Notes: generated by a model not told the origin, from the letters alone. DNA of 64,000 nucleotides from Aquimarina aggregata (GCF_001632745.1 NZ_LQRT01000003.1:62001-126000), one strand, 5' to 3'. Shown: positions 37,933-45,963, numbered from the stretch's first letter. A program made the numbers and translations.

Positions 37933-37964
37933 CAAAAAAAATCCCTTCAAAAACTTGAAGGGAT
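37933..37964 (-). terminator. ilv attenuator 2 terminator (ilvD-proximal)
   Basis: On the minus strand ATCCCTTCAA, loop GTTT, TTGAAGGGAT, then a run of seven to eight T. It lies about 34 bases after the stop codon of the proximal leader peptide. A competing partner is visible: AGGGAT at 37989-37994 (minus) right after the leader stop can pair with the 5' arm ATCCCT. That AGGGAT word itself lies in the loop of CATCAT/ATGATG (37982-37987 and 38000-38005), so mutually exclusive folds are possible. Confidence 0.92.
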
Positions 37965-37997
37965 CTATAAATTTTAAATTGCATCATTATCCCTCCT

Positions 37998-38060
37998 TTA
38001 TGATGAGTTAATCACCACAATACTAATGACATTAATAATTACACAATTAAACATATTCAT
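37998..38060 (-). CDS. ilv leader peptide 2 (Val/Ile-rich, 20 aa)
   Basis: MNMFNCVIINVISIVVINSS then TAA. Nine of twenty residues are Val or Ile (V7, I8, I9, V11, I12, I14, V15, V16, I17), with no Leu, directly in front of a Rho-independent terminator and the Val/Ile operon. This is the classic layout of translation-coupled attenuation: ribosomes stall when charged tRNA-Val or tRNA-Ile is scarce. It aligns without gaps to the upstream leader peptide (I8, I9, V11, I12, S13, I14, V16, I17 and S19 identical), so the two modules are duplicates. Too short for ordinary gene callers. Confidence 0.85.
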   Translation of the reverse strand: MNMFNCVIINVISIVVINSS

Positions 38061-38170
38061 AATTCGGTTTTAAAAACAGATTCTTTATCTTATTTTAATT
38101 TTCGATAAAATTCATAACCAAACCCTATTTTTTATAAGAATTTCGTAATAACGATTTTAAAAATACGGTA

Positions 38171-38206
38171 ACAAAAAAAATCCCTTTACATTATGCAAAG
38201 GGATTT
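38171..38206 (-). terminator. ilv attenuator 1 terminator (distal)
   Basis: On the minus strand AAATCCCTTT (38206-38197), a 9-base loop, AAAGGGATTT (38187-38178), continuing into a T run. AAGGGA just after the stop of the distal leader peptide (38233-38238) can pair with the 5' arm as an antiterminator and is itself part of CCTT-GAT-AAGG. Same architecture as the proximal copy. Confidence 0.9.
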
Positions 38207-38239
38207 ATATGATATCTCTAAAATCATCAACGTCCCTTA

Positions 38240-38302
38240 TCAAGGCGAAATAATCACCTCAATACTAATGACACTAATGATATTTTTATCTAAATTTCTC
38301 AT
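38240..38302 (-). CDS. ilv leader peptide 1 (Val/Ile-rich, 20 aa)
   Basis: MRNLDKNIISVISIEVIISP then TGA. Eight Val/Ile residues lie within positions 8-18 and there is one Leu. Same length as the proximal leader peptide and the same core (IIxVISIxVIxS), but a diverged N-terminus. The promoter elements end about 10 bases before its ATG, so the message would start only a few bases from the start codon. Terminator 1 follows after 34 bases. Confidence 0.85.
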   Translation of the reverse strand: MRNLDKNIISVISIEVIISP

Positions 38303-38311
38303 TCCAGACTC

Positions 38312-38339
38312 CAAATATAAAAAAGTTTTAAAAAACAAA
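38312..38339 (-). promoter_or_regulatory. Promoter of the ilv leader
   Basis: Minus strand TTTG (38339-38336), 16-base spacer, TATATTTG (38319-38312), an exact TAnnTTTG. The spacer is somewhat short. Transcription should begin near 38306, which leaves about 4 bases before leader peptide 1. It sits 4 bases after the stop of the response-regulator gene, so some read-through from that gene is possible. Confidence 0.6.
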
Positions 38340-38342
38340 CCC

Positions 38343-38990
38343 CTATACTTTGAATAATTTATTTTTCATACAATAAATCACTAGTCCGACTCTGGTTTTT
38401 ACTTCTAGTTTTCTAAAAACTGTTTCTCTATAGTTTTCTATCGTTTTTGGACTTAAGCCCATTTCTCCCGCTATATCTTTATAGGTAAGTTCTGAACAGG
38501 CTAACTTTAAAAATCCTCTTTCTTTATCTGTTAAACGCTCATGAAATTCTACACTACCGCCTCCTTCTTCAAAATGTCTTAAGGCATTCTCTATTTTACC
38601 AGAATAATAAAATCCTTGCTCGATAACCATTTTCATAGCGAATTCAAAATTCTCAGGATGTATATCTTTTAACAAATACCCTTTGGCTCCTGCCCGAATC
38701 ATCTTAATAATAGTATCCTCATCATCCTCCATTGTTAACGCTAATACTTTTTGTTCGGATCTATGCTCTTTGAGCCATTGCATTGTTTGAACACCATCCA
38801 TGACTGGCATCTTAACATCTAAAAGAATAAGATCTGGTACTTTACGTTTATGCTTGTAATACTGAGTAAGTTCTTTTCCGTTTTTTAGAATCGCAAGAAC
38901 CTCGTATTCTTCAAGTTTTGATATCAAACTTTCTAATGACTGTGCAAATAAAAGATGATCATCAACAATAACTATGGTCTTTTTTTTCAT
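38343..38990 (-). CDS. NarL/LuxR-type response regulator
   Basis: 215 aa. Receiver domain with the acidic pair Asp10-Asp11, phosphoacceptor Asp58 (LILLDVKMP), Thr86 and Lys108 (GYLLKD), then a C-terminal LuxR-type HTH (LTDKERGFLKLACSELTYKDIAGEMGL and SPKTIENYRETVFRKL). It acts as a DNA-binding regulator. The kinase gene ends 122 bases upstream on the same strand, so it is the natural partner. Its targets are unknown; the GGGG/CCCC palindromes at 41125-41170 in front of its own cluster are candidates. Confidence 0.92.
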   Translation of the reverse strand: MKKKTIVIVDDHLLFAQSLESLISKLEEYEVLAILKNGKELTQYYKHKRKVPDLILLDVKMPVMDGVQTMQWLKEHRSEQKVLALTMEDDEDTIIKMIRAGAKGYLLKDIHPENFEFAMKMVIEQGFYYSGKIENALRHFEEGGGSVEFHERLTDKERGFLKLACSELTYKDIAGEMGLSPKTIENYRETVFRKLEVKTRVGLVIYCMKNKLFKV

Positions 38991-39112
38991 GTGTTGTTTT
39001 TATTTTTTTCAATGGTCACATGGAATCTTTGATAGTTAAAATAATTCTTTTTTATCTATCTAAAAAATTATTTTAATTATGTCGGTTTCATTTACCCCTT
39101 TTTAATCCAACT

Positions 39113-39889
39113 TTAATTCTTAATTGGATAGGACAAGGTAAGTAAAACTCCTTTATTGGGAGCAGAAGTATATTCATATTTTGCTTTAAGCAGAGCAGCA
39201 CGGCTTTTCATATTTAATAAACCAGAGCTCGCTTCTACGGTATTCATATCAAATCCAACCCCGTCATCCTGAATCTTTATATGTAAATATTCTTCTGTAT
39301 ATTCTAATTCGACATCCAGATTTGATGCCTCTGCATATTTAATAGTATTTGAAAAAAACTCTTGTATGATTCGGTACAATATAATCTCATCTTTAGGATC
39401 GATATGTTCTTCTTCTCCTTTTATGGTTAAGGTTGGCGTTAAAAAGTTAAGCTTTTTAAAGCGCTTGAGTTCTACTCTAATAGATTTTTCTAGACCTACA
39501 TTCTCGATTACCTCATGATTTAAGGTTTTAGATAAATTTCGAATCTCTTGAAGACTATCCCCCACTAGACTACGTATATCTTGTAATCCATCGGCTGTTT
39601 TTTTATCTATAGACGTACCTAGTATATTAATTTGCATCACTGCGGTAGACAACAACTGACCAATATTATCATGTAACTCCCAACTCACATTTTTTAACGC
39701 TTGCTCTTGAATCTCTATTCGAGATTTAAATATCTCATCTTCAAAACGTTGTTCTGCTTTTAATTTTTCAAAAATTAATTTGTTTTTTCGACGTTGAAAG
39801 GCAATAAAGAATATGATACCAAAAACTATAAAAAATAAAATAATTATAGTAAAATAAATTATTAGTAAGATTTGTTCTTTTTCAAGCAT
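39113..39889 (-). CDS. Sensor-poor histidine kinase (HisKA_3 / HATPase_c)
   Basis: 258 aa from MLEKEQ; an ATG 24 bases upstream (39913) lies deeper in the preceding gene and is less likely. One transmembrane helix (about 6-33), a coiled-coil linker, the HisKA_3 H-box VSWELHDNIGQLLS, and HATPase motifs IIQEFFSNTIKYAEAS (N) and IKIQDDGVGFD (G1). There is no extracytoplasmic or PAS sensor, so the polytopic protein whose gene overlaps it by 28 bases is a good candidate for the signal receiver. Confidence 0.9.
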   Translation of the reverse strand: MLEKEQILLIIYFTIIILFFIVFGIIFFIAFQRRKNKLIFEKLKAEQRFEDEIFKSRIEIQEQALKNVSWELHDNIGQLLSTAVMQINILGTSIDKKTADGLQDIRSLVGDSLQEIRNLSKTLNHEVIENVGLEKSIRVELKRFKKLNFLTPTLTIKGEEEHIDPKDEIILYRIIQEFFSNTIKYAEASNLDVELEYTEEYLHIKIQDDGVGFDMNTVEASSGLLNMKSRAALLKAKYEYTSAPNKGVLLTLSYPIKN

Positions 39890-40569
39890 ACTACAAAACC
39901 AATTGAATAGCAAGTATACATAAAAATATTTGTTGCCGTAAGAATATATCTATAAACCTCTACAAATTCTGGGTTTTTAGGATCATAATAAGATTGATAA
40001 ATTGCGATAGGATTTAAAATCAAATTAAATACTAATAGGCCTATTGAAACATAAAACGGAAAACTTTTATAAAAATCCAAAATCAAATCACTTTGCAATA
40101 ATTGATAGTAATAATAAGAAATTACCAAAATTAGTATCAATGTTCCAATAATAAAGTTTGCGTAGGAATTATTTTCAAAAGAAAATTCAGGAAAAAACAA
40201 ATTTAAAATTGATCCAATAATATAAATCATTATAAGGTATTTACTCATTTTTTTTAGCTTAATATTATCAAAAAGAGAAATAAAGAAAAAACAATAAAAT
40301 GAGTAGCTTATAATATCATATACATTATAAATCCATGTGTTTTTCACGAATATGGTATTTTTTAAACCCGAGAAAAAATCAAGATAATGTATACAAGTTG
40401 GAAGCCAACCGAATACAATTTCTATAAAAACTGTAAACCATAAAAAAATAACAAAATACCGAAACAAATAATTTGCTCGGTATTTTATCAAAAAAATTGT
40501 ACCAACAACAGCAGCGATAATCTCAAAAAAATTGATGATTATTTGGGTTATTACAACAAGTTTATACAT
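39862..40569 (-). CDS. Polytopic membrane protein, candidate sensor of the kinase
   Basis: 235 aa with about seven hydrophobic segments, for example VVITQIIINFFEIIAAVVGT, YFVIFLWFTVFIEIVFGW, YLIMIYIIGSILNLFF and FIIGTLILILVISYYYY, with few charges between. I do not recognise a named family. It begins in the stop codon of the 130-aa gene (TAATG) and overlaps the kinase gene. The arrangement suggests a membrane receptor that passes its signal to the kinase; this is inference. Confidence 0.75.
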   Translation of the reverse strand: MYKLVVITQIIINFFEIIAAVVGTIFLIKYRANYLFRYFVIFLWFTVFIEIVFGWLPTCIHYLDFFSGLKNTIFVKNTWIYNVYDIISYSFYCFFFISLFDNIKLKKMSKYLIMIYIIGSILNLFFPEFSFENNSYANFIIGTLILILVISYYYYQLLQSDLILDFYKSFPFYVSIGLLVFNLILNPIAIYQSYYDPKNPEFVEVYRYILTATNIFMYTCYSIGFVVCLKKNKSY

Positions 40570-40961
40570 TAATAAATTGCTGGAGGGTTATCGTTACCAC
40601 CTCTATTATAAGGCGCTATCGTATAATTATTCTCTGGACTATCACCATCTTTTCCTGCCCCTGCAGGTGATCCAGTTGGCGCTAAAAAAGCAGTAGCATA
40701 TCCTCTATCCATTTTGCATTGTTCTTTTGGATATGCCCCAAAATATATTCTGATTCCGGGATTCTTAATCCCTTGCTTTTTTGATTGTTTTTTTACATAC
40801 TTTAAATATTTTCTTAGTTCTTTAACACTCCAATGAAACTCCCTTGCATCTTCAAACCCCAAACATTTATCAATTTCTGGTGTTCTGGTATCGCACCATA
40901 CTTTTTGCAATTCTTTTGCTTCTTCAACACTAATACATTTTTCTGGTATCTTTTTTCCCAT
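40569..40961 (-). CDS. Uncharacterised 130-residue protein, first gene of the signalling cluster
   Basis: Soluble, no signal peptide or membrane segment. The N-terminal half is helical and charged (ISVEEAKELQKVWCDTR, WSVKELRKYLKYVKKQSKKQG); the second half has GIRIYFGAYPKEQCKMDRGYATAFLAP and a Gly/Asn/Pro-rich tail. I recognise no domain. It is translationally coupled to the membrane protein and so belongs to the two-component unit. It might be a small regulator or a ligand-handling protein. Function unknown. Confidence 0.7.
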   Translation of the reverse strand: MGKKIPEKCISVEEAKELQKVWCDTRTPEIDKCLGFEDAREFHWSVKELRKYLKYVKKQSKKQGIKNPGIRIYFGAYPKEQCKMDRGYATAFLAPTGSPAGAGKDGDSPENNYTIAPYNRGGNDNPPAIY

Positions 40962-41269
40962 AACTATACTTTATTTTAGGTTAACTCTTGCTAATATATT
41001 CAAAAAGTACTCTTTAAAACAAATGGCACCACCCTTTTATAAAAGCAAATAAGGTTAAACCGCAATATATAAGCGTTAATTATCAAGATATTAAAGAGAT
41101 ATAAAAATTACCAAAAATTTTAACACAGGGGATTTTCCCCCTGTATATAAAAGGGGTATTTCCCCCTATATGATGAAGTAATTCAAACTTTTTTTAATTC
41201 GATATAAAATGTCCTTTTTCGATAAAATCAAAAAAGTTTAAATCACTTCGATACAACAGAATACATCCT
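40962..41269. other. Intergenic region with two GGGG/CCCC palindromes
   Basis: 308 bases between pxpC and the 130-aa gene, both on the minus strand. At 41125-41144 ACAGGGG-attttc-CCCCTGT and at 41153-41166 GGGG-tatttc-CCCC form a direct tandem of similar palindromes. Read on the minus strand the second ends in CCCCTTTTATA, so it could act as a weak terminator for pxpC. Alternatively both are operator sites for the downstream signalling genes. Confidence 0.5.
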
Positions 41270-42124
41270 TTATTCTTCTACTAACTGGAACTTGCACTTT
41301 TCTCCTCTTCTTTTTTGCGCAATTATATCTATTGCTTTATTACTTAATTGCAATACCCTTGGATAACCACCTGTAGTTTGGCAATCTCTCATTAAAACAA
41401 TTAATTTACCAGAAGGGGTCAACTGCAACGTACCTGGTAAAACAGGAGAAGTAAGCATTGAGGGTAATGTGTTTTTTAATTTCTCTATTAATTGTATAGC
41501 CATACGATTAGCTTGATCAGATATTGTAAACTCAGAATTTAAAAGCACTTCCTTTTGAACACTTGTTAATTGATCAAATTCGGCTCCTTTATACACCATT
41601 AATTTATCATGATCATCAAAATAAGACGCATCAGAAATCGAAGAAAATGACATTACAGATTTTTCATCCTTTTGGTATGCCATTTCATCATCTTTTGACA
41701 ATATAGGTGATGATGTTATTGATTTAAAAAAAGACCTACTTCCTAATCGAACATCTGAAAGAAAACCATTTCTTATTCCTACATATCCATATTTTTTATT
41801 CTTACAAAAATTTGAAGAAAAAACATCTCCTTTTTTTACAAATATCCTGCTATACATTTTTACGGGAACACCATTCAAAAAGCACTCTGTAAAAGCACCT
41901 GTAATACTTATACTAGTGGGGGCAGAAAATTTTAAAACAGGAGCTTGAAACACCCACTCTATACAAGCATCATTTTCTTGATTTCCCAGAAGAGCATTTG
42001 CCAACCTAAATGAAGTTTTATCCATAGCACCACTTCTTGGAACACCAAATTTCGAAAACCCTAAACGACCTTCATCTTGAATGGTAGAAAAAAAACCTGA
42101 TTCTAAAACTTCAACTTCTCCCAT
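41270..42124 (-). CDS. pxpC: 5-oxoprolinase subunit C (KipA-like, biotin-dependent carboxyltransferase fold)
   Basis: 284 aa. The family start QDEGRLGFSKFGVPRSGAMD is clear, followed by ACIEWVFQAP and the C-terminal MRDCQTTGGYPRVLQ. With PxpA and PxpB it makes the ATP-dependent 5-oxoprolinase that opens 5-oxoproline to glutamate. The start overlaps the pxpB stop by one base. Confidence 0.93.
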   Translation of the reverse strand: MGEVEVLESGFFSTIQDEGRLGFSKFGVPRSGAMDKTSFRLANALLGNQENDACIEWVFQAPVLKFSAPTSISITGAFTECFLNGVPVKMYSRIFVKKGDVFSSNFCKNKKYGYVGIRNGFLSDVRLGSRSFFKSITSSPILSKDDEMAYQKDEKSVMSFSSISDASYFDDHDKLMVYKGAEFDQLTSVQKEVLLNSEFTISDQANRMAIQLIEKLKNTLPSMLTSPVLPGTLQLTPSGKLIVLMRDCQTTGGYPRVLQLSNKAIDIIAQKRRGEKCKFQLVEE

Positions 42125-42858
42125 TACAACTCTATTGGATTTAAAGAAAACATATCGTTAAAAATTTGAGTTCTGATATCGTTATATTCTGATTCTTCAA
42201 CAGACATAAACTGAATTAGATCATTGGGCTCTACAAAACAAGGAGCGTCTTTTTTAAGATCAAAAAAATCAATTGGCGAACGACCAATCACGTGCCACCC
42301 ACCAGGACTATCAGACGGATAAACACCTGTTTGATTACCACCTATAGCGACAGAACCTTTAGCAACTTTTAAAGCCGGTGTTGTTTTTCTAGGTAAATTC
42401 AACTTTTCGTTCAAACCTCCCAAATAAAAAAATCCTGGTAGAAATCCCAAAAAATAAACTCTATATAATGGAGTAGTGTGCAATACGATTAATTCATCAA
42501 TCGTCAAGGCTTTAGCTTTTAAAAACGAACCAAGATCAGGAGCAAGTTTCAAAGAATAACAAACAGGAATTTTCCAGAGTCTATTTTTTTGCATCAAAAC
42601 ATCATTAATAGACAAATACAACTCTTTTAGATCAAAAATCTTACTATAAACATTCTCTATAGTTCTATTATAATAAATTAGTAACGAGTTATATGCTGAA
42701 ATTACCTCAACAATCTCTTTAATATAAATACGTTCTATATTTTTCTTAAACAAAAGGAGGTCTTGAAGTATATTTTCATCGATCTGTGATGGCCATTCTA
42801 TTAAAATAGCACTTTCTGAATATCTTTTATATTGTAAATCATACTTCATTTTATTCAT
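42124..42858 (-). CDS. pxpB: 5-oxoprolinase subunit B (KipI-like)
   Basis: 244 aa. Family segments YRVYFLGFLPGFFYLGGL, PRKTTPALKVAKGSVAIGG, and GGWHVIGRSPIDFFD are present. Partner of PxpC; the two often occur fused. It overlaps pxpA by 4 bases and pxpC by one, so the three subunits are translationally coupled. Confidence 0.93.
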   Translation of the reverse strand: MNKMKYDLQYKRYSESAILIEWPSQIDENILQDLLLFKKNIERIYIKEIVEVISAYNSLLIYYNRTIENVYSKIFDLKELYLSINDVLMQKNRLWKIPVCYSLKLAPDLGSFLKAKALTIDELIVLHTTPLYRVYFLGFLPGFFYLGGLNEKLNLPRKTTPALKVAKGSVAIGGNQTGVYPSDSPGGWHVIGRSPIDFFDLKKDAPCFVEPNDLIQFMSVEESEYNDIRTQIFNDMFSLNPIEL

Positions 42859-43586
42859 TTAAAAGTAAAATTCAATTCAGAAAATTTTTTATAAAGATGT
42901 TCTAAAATCGAAACAGAATTTGGATTATCACCATGTACGCATATCGTATCAAAAAAAACAGAACGCTCCTCTCCTTTTAAAGTTTTTATTTTGCTATCCA
43001 AAACCATTTTCGAAACATGTTCAAATACTTCTTTAGGTTTTTTAAGCACCGCATTTTTATTAGAACGCGAAACCAACGTTAAATCTTCATTATAATTACG
43101 ATCGGCAAAAACTTCATTTTTCACCATCAAAAGATCTTTACAAACATACGATAATTTAGAGTTTTCTTGCGTTATAACAGATAAACTTTTATCAATATTT
43201 TTGACTGATTCTAAAACAGCCTGTGCTCTTTCATTATTTTTAAACACATCATTATAAAGTGCTCCATGAGGTTTAACATGATGTAATTTACCTCCTGCTT
43301 GTTCAACATAAAATTTCACTTTTTTAATCTGACTTGTTACTGTACTAACCAAATCATTATATGATATATCTAAACTTACTCTTCCGAAATTTTCACGATC
43401 AGGGTATGATGGATGTGCTCCAATTTTTACATTATGCTTCATAGCGAGCTTTATAGTTTTTTGAATAATAACATCGTTACCAGCATGACTCCCACATGAG
43501 ATATTACACCATGATATAAACGGCATTATTTCGGCATCAAAACCTGCTTCTTCTCCAACATCTGCATTAAATATTATTCGCTTCAT
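42855..43586 (-). CDS. pxpA: 5-oxoprolinase subunit A (LamB/YcsF)
   Basis: 243 aa. Conserved acid and histidine positions are visible in NADVGEEAGFDAEIMPF, NISCGSHAGNDVII and GAHPSYPDRENFGR, then KPHGALYNDVF and the C-terminal CVHGDNPNSV. It lies 25 bases downstream of the Nramp-family transporter gene. Together with PxpBC it converts 5-oxoproline to glutamate with ATP. Confidence 0.94.
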   Translation of the reverse strand: MKRIIFNADVGEEAGFDAEIMPFISWCNISCGSHAGNDVIIQKTIKLAMKHNVKIGAHPSYPDRENFGRVSLDISYNDLVSTVTSQIKKVKFYVEQAGGKLHHVKPHGALYNDVFKNNERAQAVLESVKNIDKSLSVITQENSKLSYVCKDLLMVKNEVFADRNYNEDLTLVSRSNKNAVLKKPKEVFEHVSKMVLDSKIKTLKGEERSVFFDTICVHGDNPNSVSILEHLYKKFSELNFTFK

Positions 43587-43611
43587 TTCCTACAAATTAA
43601 AAACAAAAAAC

Positions 43612-44832
43612 TTACAAGTTGATTATCACTTTCCAAATACTCCTAAATCCTAAAAAAATCATAGCAAGAAGAATTAAAAAACCTACTATATTTTGGAACA
43701 ATGAATTTGTATATATTCCTAATATTCTCTTTCTATTCATAACCCATAAAAGGAAGCCTGCGATAATAGGTAACAGAAGTCCATTTGCAACTTGCGCAAA
43801 CTGGATAATGGTGATAGATTTTATCCCAAGAGATGAAAACACAACACCTAAAAAAAGAATAAACATCCATACTAATCTAAACTTCATACTACGCATATCA
43901 CCTTGCCACCCCAAACATCCTTTTACAACATAAGCTGCTGCTAAAGGAGCGGTAATTGCAGATGTAATACCAGCTGCAAAAAGACCTGTAGAAAGCACAT
44001 ATTTTGCTGCAGATCCAAAGACTGGTTCTAAACTTTTCGCCAAATCCCCAGCACTATTTATTTCTATGTTCTGAATTGCAGCACCAGAAACGATTATTGC
44101 CATAGACATTATTCCACCAAGAACAACAGCAATAACAGTATCTTTTTGAGCAAAAGGTAATTCTTTTGGACTATGCCACTTTTCTTTCACCAAAGAAGCG
44201 TGTAAAAATAGATTATAAGGTACTACTGTTGTACCTACTAACCCAATTATCATGATTAACTTTTCAGATGAAAAGTCTGGGACGAACCCCTTAGCTATTA
44301 GAGATAAATCTGGTTTAGTGACTATAGCAGTAACTATAAATGCTAAGCTCATAAACAGTACTAATACTATTAAACTACGCTCTAACACTTTATAATTCCC
44401 TATATACAATAAACAAAACGCTATAACACCTATAATCAAACTTAAATAATTAAAAGAAAGTCCCCCTAATGTAATTGTCGGATCCTTAAAAATAGTAGAT
44501 AGCCCCAATACTCCGCCACTTATGTTACCTGCTTCATAAGCTGCATTACCAATAAAAATTGCGGATATTATAATGATAATAAGTATTGATCTTACAAATT
44601 TGTTTTCAAACTGGGATTTGAGAACTGCGCTAAGTCCATTTTGGGTTATCACCCCTAATCTAGCCGCCATTTCTTGTAATACTACACAGGCTATAATAGA
44701 AAGCAGCATCGCCCATAGTAATGTATATCCAAATTTAACCCCAGCCAATGTACATACAGTAACGGTACCAGGGCCAATAAAAGCTGCTGTGACCAATGTA
44801 GCTGGTCCGATATTAGAAAACCACTTTTTCAT
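43612..44832 (-). CDS. Nramp-fold transporter lacking the canonical metal-site residues
   Basis: 406 aa, about 11 membrane helices, colinear with MntH. In TM1 the usual DPGN is GPGT (residues 20-23 in AAFIGPGTVTVC), and in TM6 the usual MPH is VPY (204-206 in TTVVPYNLFLH). Thus the Asp, Asn and Met that coordinate Mn or Fe in Nramp transporters are Gly, Thr and Val. It lies between a DUF2891 lipoprotein and pxpABC, so transport of 5-oxoproline or a related compound, or of a different ion needed by the enzyme, is more likely than Mn uptake. Annotation as a divalent metal transporter would be misleading. Confidence 0.85.
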   Translation of the reverse strand: MKKWFSNIGPATLVTAAFIGPGTVTVCTLAGVKFGYTLLWAMLLSIIACVVLQEMAARLGVITQNGLSAVLKSQFENKFVRSILIIIIISAIFIGNAAYEAGNISGGVLGLSTIFKDPTITLGGLSFNYLSLIIGVIAFCLLYIGNYKVLERSLIVLVLFMSLAFIVTAIVTKPDLSLIAKGFVPDFSSEKLIMIIGLVGTTVVPYNLFLHASLVKEKWHSPKELPFAQKDTVIAVVLGGIMSMAIIVSGAAIQNIEINSAGDLAKSLEPVFGSAAKYVLSTGLFAAGITSAITAPLAAAYVVKGCLGWQGDMRSMKFRLVWMFILFLGVVFSSLGIKSITIIQFAQVANGLLLPIIAGFLLWVMNRKRILGIYTNSLFQNIVGFLILLAMIFLGFRSIWKVIINL

Positions 44833-45963
44833 TTATTTTGAAGTATTATCTAATGCATAAATAGCAAAGGAACCTAGCCAATGCCCTCCTTCGTAGCTAT
44901 CCCCTACTAGATTAGGTAAAGAATATGATATATGAGTATTGGCTACATAAAAAAGATGATCATATTCTTTATACTGCTTTGCTAATCCATACAGTACCCA
45001 TGCTCTACTAAAGTTTAGACCATCTAGGTGTACTAGCTTTCCATCTGTTCGATCAGATACTTTTCCTACTTCTAAATTAAAATCTCTGGCAATTAATTGA
45101 GGCATAAATAAAGTAATCCATTCATTAAACTCTTCTTGTTTTAGCACCCTTCTCATTAGATCAATCTCTTCTAAACAAGGAGATAAGAAATCATATCCAC
45201 TCGGCTCCCAACCTATTGGACAACCTTGATCATTTTTATAAAATGCTCTGGCTCTGGTTTCGATACTTTTCTTTAACTGTTCGTTTTTTAGTCTAACAGC
45301 GTAATCCCAAGCAAATGACAACCCAAATGCTGTATTGGTGTGTTCTCCTACTCTAATGGGATAATTGAGCTTAGGTAAGAAGTCTATATATTTTTGAACA
45401 ATGAGGTCGGTTAAAGGCTTCATATTACCTTCTAACTCCTTTGCCAAAGGATCATCCCAGGTATGTAGTTCTTCTGCTAGTTTAAGCACCCAAGCCCAAC
45501 CATATGTTCTCTCAAAAGACGTATTGTGCTTATCTGCAAAATATGCTACTTCTATTTCTATATTTGCTTTCGATATATTTCGGAGTAATTTGGCTCTTGC
45601 TTCTTTACCTTTTTCAAGGTTTGGAAAACGTTTTAAAAGTTTTACCAATGACCAATGACCATGAACCGAAGAGTGCCAATCAAAACAACCATAAAATGTA
45701 GGATGTAACTCTTTAGGTTCTCCTAGGTTTTCTTTACCCCCTAATGTTTGATTAAGTTTATTAGGGTACTCTACTTGTAAACAAGCTAAGGGCAAACTGG
45801 CTAAGGCATTAGCTTGTTTAAGAGTAAGCTGCAAAGGCTTTTGAATGGGATTTTCTTTTACCTCTTTAACAACCTCTTCTTTTACTGGTTTTTTTTTGGT
45901 ATTTGTCGTCTTGTTACAACTAAAAAAAGCGAGTATCGAAATCAGAAAGATTGTTCTATTCAT
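44833..45963 (-). CDS. DUF2891 family lipoprotein
   Basis: 376 aa from MNRTIFLISILAFFSC (lipobox FFSC); an ATG 6 bases earlier is possible. After a Lys/Glu-rich linker the DUF2891 domain follows, with HPTFYGCFDWHSSVHGHWSL and several Trp/His-rich helices (YGWAWVLKLAEELHTWDDP, GLSFAWDYAVR). The fold looks like an alpha/alpha toroid, but no activity has been assigned as far as I know. It is directly followed by the Nramp-like gene (no gap) and pxpABC, suggesting one operon. Confidence 0.82.
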   Translation of the reverse strand: MNRTIFLISILAFFSCNKTTNTKKKPVKEEVVKEVKENPIQKPLQLTLKQANALASLPLACLQVEYPNKLNQTLGGKENLGEPKELHPTFYGCFDWHSSVHGHWSLVKLLKRFPNLEKGKEARAKLLRNISKANIEIEVAYFADKHNTSFERTYGWAWVLKLAEELHTWDDPLAKELEGNMKPLTDLIVQKYIDFLPKLNYPIRVGEHTNTAFGLSFAWDYAVRLKNEQLKKSIETRARAFYKNDQGCPIGWEPSGYDFLSPCLEEIDLMRRVLKQEEFNEWITLFMPQLIARDFNLEVGKVSDRTDGKLVHLDGLNFSRAWVLYGLAKQYKEYDHLFYVANTHISYSLPNLVGDSYEGGHWLGSFAIYALDNTSK

